A stretch of 17,087 nucleotides of DNA. Origin: Deltaproteobacteria bacterium. Lineage in GTDB: Bacteria > Desulfobacterota > GWC2-55-46 > JAUVFY01. The notes beneath the pieces are model-generated. The model worked only from the letters and a program-made list of their open reading frames with translations, made no database searches and was not told where the DNA came from. Below are positions 1 through 6,034 of the stretch, in pieces. The stretch is taken from contig JAUVFY010000008.1 of the NCBI GenBank assembly GCA_030594025.1, positions 1 to 17,087 of the forward strand, given 5' to 3'. Numbering within the stretch: the first letter of the stretch is position 1; each line of letters opens with the position of its first letter. The position numbers were made by a program, and so were the translations under genes.

Positions 1-1
1 A

Positions 2-1489
2 ACCATATCCGCATTTGTGACCCCCACCACCCTTGACGAGACCACGGGAGGCAAGATTGCTACAAGCTCGGTAACGCTCTTCTGGGTAGAGACCGCCCTT
101 ACCGTGGGTACGGCCCCTGGAGCGGGGTTCACCTCGGTTACAATGACAAACACCGGCGGGAACACCTGGGAGGCCGACATACCCGCGAGGGATACCTCGA
201 GCGTGGGCAAGAGGGTCTGGTTCTATGTACTCGCCGAAGACGCTGACGGCAACTTCGACAGGTCCCCGGAGATAGACGAAGGCTTCTACACATACGACCA
301 GAAGCCCTTCGATGCCTGCGATTTCGTCACCTTTGCACCCAGTTCATTGACCGTAGCTTATACCGCCGACCCCAACATTGTAGCCATAAAATGGCTTAGG
401 GTGACCACCTATACAGGTGGCAGCCCCATAAACAAGACCGTCGACCCCATCGTGTATCAGATCTGGAGGCGTGATGAGATTACAGGGAGCTTTATCAAGA
501 TCTACGAGGTGCCGGAGCCCGGTAACCCCGACATAAAGGCGAGCGGCGGCAGCGATATCTTACCGAACGTCTGGTACAACGCCGAAATAGGGGTGATACC
601 TACGAGCACGGCCATTGAACCTGCCGACAACCGCTTTTTCAGATGTAACGACGAGACCGCCCCGGACATAAGCTATGATACCGTACCCGACACCTGCTAC
701 TGGTGGAACTACCTTGACCCCCTTGAGGTGGAAAACGTCAACAATAAAGACATGATGTATTACGTGATTGCGGAGAATTCCTGCGACGCCGATAGAAATA
801 CGAGCGCCAAGAGCAGCTTCTACAGGGAGTGCATAGGCGCATCGAGCGCCGTGATAAGCCCGGCCCCCTCGACGATAAACGCGGGAGATGACTACGCGGT
901 TACCGTAAACGACTGCCTGCTCGCGGGTAACTTACTCATAGACTCCATTACCGTAAAGAATATCGCCACTACGGGCAATATAAACCTGGACATAGGCCTT
1001 ACGGAGGACCCATCGGATACGGGTATATTTACGGGCACCTTGCAGACAACGACAAATGTTCTCGAGTCGTCCTCGAAGGTATTCGTAAGCGCCGGAGACA
1101 TCGCACCGGATACGATTACAGTATCGTGCCCGGTGGCGAACGGCTGTACGGGACCGCCCACACCTGCGACCGTAACGGTAAACGCGGCTCCTTGCGACAA
1201 TACACCTTCGGCGCCCATGGGCCTTGCAGGGGTGAGGCAGGGCTCGAACGTTAATCTCAGCTGGGACGCCAACGCGGAGCTTGATATCGCCTTCTATAAC
1301 GTTTACAGGCAGAAGAACGCCGAGGCATTCGTGGTCATAGCCCAGGTCGCCCCGGGCTCGGACCCGGTAACTTACTCGGACAAGCCCGCACAGTTGGGTT
1401 CCAACTACTATTCCTATTACGTAACGGCGGTTGACACCTGTTCGACGCCACAGGAGAGCAGCCCGTCAGGCACAGTGGGTCCTTTCTGA
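2..1489 (+). CDS. Secreted fibronectin type III-like protein, 5' end missing
   Basis: The reading frame is open to the left edge, so this is the C-terminal ~495 residues of a longer protein; the GTG at 17 is not a convincing start. The visible part looks like a chain of beta-sandwich domains. A first Ig-like module covers about residues 1-95. A split FN3-like module follows (about 100-275) with the phrases YQIWRRDE and MYYVIAEN. A third module (about 280-395) contains the DTGIFTGTL phrase. The last (about 395-490) is a clear FN3 domain with LSWDAN, YNVYRQ and YYVTAVD. There are ten cysteines in the visible part and no membrane anchor at the C-terminus, which suits an exported, disulfide-stabilised protein. 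It lies 86 bases before a PilX-like minor pilin, so a role as a pilus-associated or tip/adhesion protein is inferred, not shown. No catalytic motif is visible. Confidence 0.75.
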   Translation, partial: TISAFVTPTTLDETTGGKIATSSVTLFWVETALTVGTAPGAGFTSVTMTNTGGNTWEADIPARDTSSVGKRVWFYVLAEDADGNFDRSPEIDEGFYTYDQKPFDACDFVTFAPSSLTVAYTADPNIVAIKWLRVTTYTGGSPINKTVDPIVYQIWRRDEITGSFIKIYEVPEPGNPDIKASGGSDILPNVWYNAEIGVIPTSTAIEPADNRFFRCNDETAPDISYDTVPDTCYWWNYLDPLEVENVNNKDMMYYVIAENSCDADRNTSAKSSFYRECIGASSAVISPAPSTINAGDDYAVTVNDCLLAGNLLIDSITVKNIATTGNINLDIGLTEDPSDTGIFTGTLQTTTNVLESSSKVFVSAGDIAPDTITVSCPVANGCTGPPTPATVTVNAAPCDNTPSAPMGLAGVRQGSNVNLSWDANAELDIAFYNVYRQKNAEAFVVIAQVAPGSDPVTYSDKPAQLGSNYYSYYVTAVDTCSTPQESSPSGTVGPF

Positions 1490-1575
1490 GGACGGTAGAA
1501 GTAGCGGTTGCAGAAAAATACCTGGCAAGAGGGTTTTTAACTCTGACCGTTTAAAGGATTACAAGGGGTAGGGAT

Positions 1576-2787
1576 ATGAAAGTGCTTAAGGTTACTAAGA
1601 TTAAAAAGAACGAAAAGGGCTTCGCGCTGATACTCGCCCTGGTCACCATGGCGGCGATGACGCTCATCGGGATGTCCGTGGTCATGAACACGACGATCGA
1701 TATGCAGCTTTCGAGTAACGAACGTGAGAGTAAACTCGCGTTCCTCAGCGCAGAGGCGGGCGTACAAGAGGCCCTTGCGAGGCTGCACCTTCCGACCTCT
1801 AACGCCAGGTACGTGGGAGAGGCGCCCACCACTGTAGACCCCAGGGACACGAGCTGGATTACGAGCTTCGACAGCACCGCGGTTAACGAGTCGGGCCTGA
1901 ACTACTCTGTTACCGTACGTTATCTTATTGAGAGCAATACGGAAGGCTACTGTGACGACAACAACGCAAACCCGAACACCTCGGGCAACTCCAACGTCCC
2001 CCCCACAACGTGCGATCAAACCACCCCTGAGGCGGTAATGTTCGGACAGGACTTCAACATAGACCCGACGGTCACAAAGGTATCCCGGGGGAGCTTCCCT
2101 GTGTACGAGGTCACATCCACCGGGACCTCCCCGCAGAACACCCAGAGAACAATAATTGCATATATAGGGGCGAGCGGGCTAAATACCGACTCGGACGACG
2201 CAATAAACACCAACGGGTGTATATCGAATAACGGCGGTGCGACCGTGGACACAATCTGCTTCACCACCGGTTGCGCAAACGAGGAATGCGACGCAACAAA
2301 GGCGGCCTCAACGGACCTGAACACCCACCTCGGCGACAACCTGTCGAACATCGAAGACCAGGCTGACCTGAAGATCACTTGCACCTCGAACCCCGAGTGC
2401 ATTTCTCTTGTAGACGATACCACGGACGAGGACTGGGGCGATTGGTCGGGTGATACATATTCGGTCATTGTCTATGTAGATAATACGGTGGAGCTGGACT
2501 TAACCGGCGCTGACCTCGGCCCTGACAACGGCGGAAGGGGGATACTCATAGTAGAGGGGGACCTGAGATTGAGCGGCGGCTTCCAGTGGGAGGGACTCAT
2601 CTATGTGCTCGGTAACCTCACGCTCGACGGCGGAGGCGCGGGCGTGAACGTCACCGGGGGGATTATGTCTAACACCACAACTACCCTTAACGGAGCCGCT
2701 CTTACCATAAACTACGACCTGGCAACACTGAGGGCCGTTGCCAGGGAGAACAGCACCGCGGCCATGCTCGTATGGAAGAGGCTTTAG
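1576..2787 (+). CDS. PilX-like type IV pilus minor pilin
   Basis: A 403-residue protein with a class III prepilin leader: a short Lys-rich stretch ends in Gly15, followed at once by a hydrophobic helix starting FALILALV (about 16-38). The segment after it (SSNERESKLAFLSAEAGVQEALAR, in pieces at about 46-70) matches the PilX N-terminal family. The fifth residue of the mature protein is Leu, not the usual Glu, a feature shared with GspK-type minor pseudopilins that sit at the tip. The central part carries eight cysteines, likely disulfides. The C-terminal part (about 310-370) has Gly-rich repeated beta strands (ILIVEGDL, LIYVLGNL, VTGGIMS), resembling the beta-helical tail of other large PilX proteins. 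A GGGG/AGGG Shine-Dalgarno-like stretch sits just before the ATG. It follows the FN3-type gene by 86 bases and precedes a terminator. Role inferred: minor pilin that primes pilus assembly or presents a partner protein. Confidence 0.82.
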   Translation: MKVLKVTKIKKNEKGFALILALVTMAAMTLIGMSVVMNTTIDMQLSSNERESKLAFLSAEAGVQEALARLHLPTSNARYVGEAPTTVDPRDTSWITSFDSTAVNESGLNYSVTVRYLIESNTEGYCDDNNANPNTSGNSNVPPTTCDQTTPEAVMFGQDFNIDPTVTKVSRGSFPVYEVTSTGTSPQNTQRTIIAYIGASGLNTDSDDAINTNGCISNNGGATVDTICFTTGCANEECDATKAASTDLNTHLGDNLSNIEDQADLKITCTSNPECISLVDDTTDEDWGDWSGDTYSVIVYVDNTVELDLTGADLGPDNGGRGILIVEGDLRLSGGFQWEGLIYVLGNLTLDGGGAGVNVTGGIMSNTTTTLNGAALTINYDLATLRAVARENSTAAMLVWKRL

Positions 2788-2838
2788 CTCTGTCCGGCTG
2801 AGTTTGGTAAATGCCGGTCAAAAAGGTCAAAAATCTGA

Positions 2839-2861
2839 GGGGCCTTTTTTGGACCCTTTTT
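2839..2861 (+). terminator. Probable rho-independent terminator after the PilX-like gene
   Basis: GGGGCC (2839-2844) can pair with GGACCC (2851-2856) around a T6 loop, with one internal mismatch, and five T residues follow (2857-2861). An alternative longer stem pairs AAAAAGG (2820-2826) with CCTTTTT (2855-2861). It is weaker than the terminator after pilQ but is well placed to end the minor-pilin transcript. Confidence 0.45.
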
Positions 2862-2928
2862 CCTTGTCAGGGAATTATGCGAATATTATATGGAATTTTA
2901 TATAAGTTATAATCAATTAAAAAAATTC

Positions 2929-2957
2929 TTGACAAATTGTTTGTTATGGAATAAAGT
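2929..2957 (+). promoter_or_regulatory. Sigma70-type promoter for the HTH-pilMNOPQ unit
   Basis: A perfect TTGACA (2929-2934) is followed after 17 bases by TAAAGT (2952-2957), four of six matches to TATAAT. The promoter sits in an unusually AT-rich island (about 2870-2970) inside a GC-richer window and directly upstream of the HTH gene. Transcription would start near 2964 and leave a leader of about 70 bases. No sigma54 (GG-N10-GC) element was seen here. Confidence 0.6.
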
Positions 2958-2974
2958 TTTTAGGTATTTTCAGG

Positions 2975-2995
2975 TATGGGGGATGCGACCCCATA
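2975..2995 (+). promoter_or_regulatory. 7-bp inverted repeat in the HTH-gene leader, possible operator or RNA hairpin
   Basis: TATGGGG (2975-2981) and CCCCATA (2989-2995) are perfect inverted copies around a 7-base loop. The left arm overlaps the second of two AGGTAT copies (2962-2967 and 2972-2977) that are 10 bases apart, one helical turn. The position just after the predicted transcription start and about 40 bases before the HTH gene suits an operator for that HTH protein, or a leader hairpin. This is inference only. Confidence 0.35.
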
Positions 2996-3034
2996 TGGCC
3001 GTAAAAGGGATTATCAAACTGCGGGATTCATATT

Positions 3035-3232
3035 ATGCCGAAGAACAATCTGAAAAAGATAAGAGAGAACATGCTCTTGAGCAAATCGGAGCTGGCACGC
3101 AAGGCCGGGGTGTCGCCCCTTACGATCGACAGGATCGAGAAGGGCTATTCTTGCAGGGTGGACACCAAGCGCAAGATACTCTATGCCCTGGGTGTGAAGC
3201 TCTCGCAAAAGGGAAAGGTCTTCTGCGAATAA
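3035..3232 (+). CDS. Small XRE-type helix-turn-helix protein
   Basis: A 65-residue protein that is essentially one Cro/C1-type HTH domain. Helix 1 is near LKKIRENMLL, the HTH core is near SKSELARKAGVSPLTIDRIE (about 17-36), and the tail (KRKILYALGVKL) is the usual final helix. It has no sensor or effector domain. The start at 3035 has a weak CGGGA Shine-Dalgarno-like site eight bases upstream. It lies 45 bases before pilM, behind a promoter and with no terminator between, so it should be co-transcribed with pilMNOPQ. A likely role is transcriptional control of this unit or of other pilus genes, but nothing in the sequence proves the target. A longer frame starting at 2890 overlaps it in another phase and has no recognisable domain. 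Confidence 0.82.
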   Translation: MPKNNLKKIRENMLLSKSELARKAGVSPLTIDRIEKGYSCRVDTKRKILYALGVKLSQKGKVFCE

Positions 3233-3277
3233 GTGGACCGGTTAAGCAAAAAGGGCAGTTCTTGTAAAGGATATTAG

Positions 3278-4342
3278 ATGGAATTCAGCTTTTTCAAGAA
3301 AAAGGACGTCGTGGCCCTCGACATCGGGTCGAACTCCATAAAGATCGTCCAGCTCAGGCAGGCCAAAAAGGGCTGGGAGCTTGCAAAGCTCGGCATGGCC
3401 CATCTTCCGCCCGAGGCGATCGTGGACGGCTCGATTATCGACTCCATGACGGTGACAAACACCATCAGGGACCTCATAAGCGAGCACAATGTAAAGGACA
3501 AGGACACAGTTTCTTCTCTTACGGGCCATTCGGTAATAATAAAGAAGGTGAGCCTGCCGGCCATGACCGAGGAGGAGCTTTCTGATTCCATACAGTGGGA
3601 GGCTGAACAGTACATACCGTTTCCCATAGCCGACGTGAATGTGGACTTTCAGATACTCGGCGAGGATACCGCCGGCAGGGGGCAGATGGACGTTATGCTC
3701 GTTGCCGTAAAGAAGGACGTTATAAACGATTATACGAACGTTATAAGGGAAGCCGGGCTCAACCCGGTCGTAGTTGACGTTGACTCGTTCGCCCTGGAGA
3801 ACATGCTCGAGATTAACTACGCCATAGTGCCAGGCGAGAACCTGGCCATTATCAACTTAGGCGCGAGCATTACCAGCATAAGCGTTATAACGGACGGGGT
3901 CACGGTCTTCACAAGGTCTGTTCCCACCGGGGGTAACCAGTACACCGAAGAGATACAGAGGCAGTTGAGCATAAGCTTCAAGGACGCCGAGGATCTGAAG
4001 CTCGGTGGTGAGGTAAGCGGGGTAGACACGTCGGAGCTGCCACAGGTCATAGACAGCGTTAACGACAGCATGGTGCTCGAGGTCAGAAGGTCGATAGACT
4101 TCTTCCTTGGCGGAAGCCCGGGGACCTTCATAAACAGGATATACCTGAGCGGGGGAGGGTCCAAGGTAAAGGACCTCCCGGTAAAGATCCAGGAGGCCAC
4201 CAACATACCCGTTGAGATAGCGAACCCCTTTAACGGTATTTCTTGCAACCCTAAATACTTCGACCCCGAGTACCTTAATGAGGTGGCCCCCTATTTTGCC
4301 GTTGCCATGGGTCTTGCAACAAGGAGGCTGGGCGACAGATGA
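3278..4342 (+). CDS. pilM: Type IV pilus assembly protein PilM
   Basis: A 354-residue, actin-like ATPase-fold protein of the usual PilM length. The N-terminus has the nucleotide-binding phosphate-1 motif LDIGSNSIK (14-22), and the family phrase WEAEQYIPFP follows near residue 110. Later parts show NLGASITSISVI and the LSGGGSKVKDL adenosine-region motif. PilM sits on the cytoplasmic face and binds the N-terminal tail of PilN, linking the motor to the alignment complex. An AAAGGA Shine-Dalgarno-like site precedes the ATG. Its stop overlaps the pilN start (ATGA), indicating translational coupling. All 12 Arg codons are AGG or AGA. Confidence 0.97.
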   Translation: MEFSFFKKKDVVALDIGSNSIKIVQLRQAKKGWELAKLGMAHLPPEAIVDGSIIDSMTVTNTIRDLISEHNVKDKDTVSSLTGHSVIIKKVSLPAMTEEELSDSIQWEAEQYIPFPIADVNVDFQILGEDTAGRGQMDVMLVAVKKDVINDYTNVIREAGLNPVVVDVDSFALENMLEINYAIVPGENLAIINLGASITSISVITDGVTVFTRSVPTGGNQYTEEIQRQLSISFKDAEDLKLGGEVSGVDTSELPQVIDSVNDSMVLEVRRSIDFFLGGSPGTFINRIYLSGGGSKVKDLPVKIQEATNIPVEIANPFNGISCNPKYFDPEYLNEVAPYFAVAMGLATRRLGDR

Positions 4343-4878
4343 TACGTATAAACCTTCTGCCCGTAAGGGCCGCCAAGAAGAAAGAGTCGATAAGGTTCCA
4401 GCTCACCGTGGCGGGCCTGATTACGTTTCTTATCATAGCCCTTGGAGTGGCCTTCTATTGGATATCGAGTAACGAGGCAAGTGCCCTCGGAGAGGATATA
4501 TCGAAGGGGGAGGAGGAACTTTCGGAGCTTAAGAAAAAGATAGGGGAACTCTCCAGGATCAAGGAGCAGAAGAAGGTCCTTGAGAGCAAATTGAGGGTGG
4601 TAAAGAAACTCGAGTCCGCCCGCACAGGTCCTGTGGAACTTTTTGTAAAGATAAGCGAGCTCATACCGCAAAATGCATGGCTCAGCTCGCTCGTGGATAC
4701 GGGGCCGGTGATAACCTTGCAAGGTTATGCGGCCACGGAAGACGATGTCTCGGTTTTCTTGAGAGGGCTTGAGAGGCATAGAGAGCTCGGCAGGGCTGAG
4801 CTCGTCGTGGTGAAGAGGCCAAAGCAAAGGATCGCGGGTAGAGATCTTTTCGAGTTCACCATAAAACTGGAGAAGTGA
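4339..4878 (+). CDS. pilN: Type IV pilus assembly protein PilN
   Basis: A 179-residue bitopic inner-membrane protein. The short cytoplasmic tail begins MIRINLLP, which holds the INLLP motif that docks into PilM. One membrane helix covers about 22-42. A charged coiled coil follows (about 50-90, rich in Glu/Lys/Leu), then a small ferredoxin-like periplasmic domain (about 100-179) with ISELIPQNAWL and LQGYA. PilN pairs with PilO to form the periplasmic part of the alignment complex. Its start overlaps the pilM stop by four bases, and six bases separate it from pilO. Confidence 0.96.
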   Translation: MIRINLLPVRAAKKKESIRFQLTVAGLITFLIIALGVAFYWISSNEASALGEDISKGEEELSELKKKIGELSRIKEQKKVLESKLRVVKKLESARTGPVELFVKISELIPQNAWLSSLVDTGPVITLQGYAATEDDVSVFLRGLERHRELGRAELVVVKRPKQRIAGRDLFEFTIKLEK

Positions 4879-4884
4879 TAAGCC

Positions 4885-5475
4885 ATGGCCATAGAGCTAA
4901 AACTCGATACCATATTGAAGTTGCCTCTTTCCAGGAGGCTTATCATACTGGCGGTTATTAACATCCTTATCGCCGGCCTTTTTTACCAATTTCTTCTGAG
5001 CCCAAAGCAGACCGAGATCAGCGACCTGAGAGACCAGTCCGAAGGGTTAAAGGTAAAACTCAACGAGAGCAGGATGATAGCAAGGGATATCCCGAAGTTC
5101 GAGGAAGAGAAGAACGAGCTGCAGAACAAGCTCAAAGAGGCCGTCGCCCAGCTCCCCAATGAAAAAGAGATACCGGACCTTATAGACAGCATAAGCGAGG
5201 CGGGCAGGGAAGCGGGCCTTAAGATCCTTCTTTTCAAGCCTATGAGCGAGGTGTCCAGGGGTTTTTACGCGGAGGTTCCGGTTAATATGGCGGTGGAGGG
5301 TGATTTCGAAAGTATCTTCCTTTTCACCAAAAAGGTGGGCAAGCTGCCCAGGATTGTCAACATAAGTGGTATAGCGATTACCGTCCCCAAGGCACAGTTG
5401 ACGAGTCGCACACCTACACTGGACGCGACTTTTGTTACCATAACATTCAGGTTCATCCCTGGCAAGGGGGTATAG
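4885..5475 (+). CDS. pilO: Type IV pilus assembly protein PilO
   Basis: A 196-residue protein with a short N-terminal tail, one membrane helix (about 19-37, IIILAVINILIAGLFYQF region), a coiled coil (about 40-90) and a PilO-type periplasmic domain containing LPNEKEIPDLID, YAEVPVNMAVEG and a closing VTITFRF strand. It forms a heterodimer with PilN and contacts PilP. Six bases lie between the pilN stop and this ATG, and pilP follows after seven bases, so the gene is clearly inside the operon. Confidence 0.96.
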   Translation: MAIELKLDTILKLPLSRRLIILAVINILIAGLFYQFLLSPKQTEISDLRDQSEGLKVKLNESRMIARDIPKFEEEKNELQNKLKEAVAQLPNEKEIPDLIDSISEAGREAGLKILLFKPMSEVSRGFYAEVPVNMAVEGDFESIFLFTKKVGKLPRIVNISGIAITVPKAQLTSRTPTLDATFVTITFRFIPGKGV

Positions 5476-5482
5476 GAAAAAG

Positions 5483-6001
5483 ATGCTTGGAAGGCCTGTT
5501 GTATATATAGTTTTTCTGCTCGTCCCGTTTTTTTTGACCTCCTGCGGCGGTGAGGAACCACAGGAGCCCGAGGTTCAGATAAAGCAAGTCGCTAAACCTC
5601 CGGAGCCTACTGACGTGGTGGAGGAAGAAAAAGTGGAGGCGGCCCCTGAGCCGGTTACATTTCCAGCAAAGAAAATGCGCAACCCCTTCCAGACGTTCAT
5701 TGTTAAAAAGACGCCCATAGGCCCCACAAGGATCAAAGGGCCCCTTGAGTGTTGTGACATCAAGCTTTTCAAGGTCATGGCAGTCGTCAGCGGCATAGAT
5801 GAGCCGAGGGCCCTGGTGCTCGCCCCGGACGGTAAGAAATACAGCGTAAAACAGGGGGACCGCATGGGGACGAGGGACGGCAAGATAATAGCAATAGAGG
5901 ACAAGAGCATAATTGTAAAAGAGTTGACAAGGGATGAGGAAGGCAATGTGGTTTCCACGGAAAATGTGGAGATCTCTTTGCCGGAGAAAAAAAGGCCCTG
6001 A
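5483..6001 (+). CDS. pilP: Type IV pilus inner-membrane lipoprotein PilP
   Basis: A 172-residue protein with a lipoprotein signal: a hydrophobic stretch (6-18) ends in the lipobox LTSC, with the lipidated residue Cys21. A disordered acidic/proline linker follows (about 24-60), then the conserved RNPF phrase and a PilP beta-sandwich domain (about 85-170) with LFKVMAVVSG, ALVLAPDGKKYSVKQGDRMG and a final VEISLPEKK. PilP bridges PilN/PilO to the periplasmic N-domains of PilQ. An AGGAAAAAG Shine-Dalgarno-like site precedes the ATG. pilQ starts 33 bases after the stop. Confidence 0.95.
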   Translation: MLGRPVVYIVFLLVPFFLTSCGGEEPQEPEVQIKQVAKPPEPTDVVEEEKVEAAPEPVTFPAKKMRNPFQTFIVKKTPIGPTRIKGPLECCDIKLFKVMAVVSGIDEPRALVLAPDGKKYSVKQGDRMGTRDGKIIAIEDKSIIVKELTRDEEGNVVSTENVEISLPEKKRP

Positions 6002-6024
6002 TAAGAGAAAACCCAAAGCTTTAT

Positions 6025-6029
6025 GGAGG
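6025..6029 (+). promoter_or_regulatory. Ribosome binding site that sets the pilQ start
   Basis: GGAGG lies five bases upstream of the ATG at 6035. An in-frame ATG at 6023 overlaps this site and has no ribosome binding site of its own, so 6035 is the better start and gives a cleaner signal peptide. Confidence 0.75.
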
Positions 6030-6034
6030 TCGTT

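Noticed and set aside
2908..2913. A second promoter with TATAAT at 2908-2913
   Set aside because: The -10 hexamer is perfect, but no acceptable -35 element lies 16-18 bases upstream (the bases are ATTATA), and the TTGACA promoter just downstream is better.
2890..3267. A 125-codon + strand frame overlapping the HTH gene
   Set aside because: It starts in the AT-rich control region, overlaps the well-supported HTH gene in another phase, has no recognisable domain and no ribosome binding site.
5453..6016. Long minus-strand frame across pilP
   Set aside because: It is antisense to a clear PilP gene and its translation is low-complexity His/Phe/Leu-rich without a domain; it is a shadow of the codon bias.
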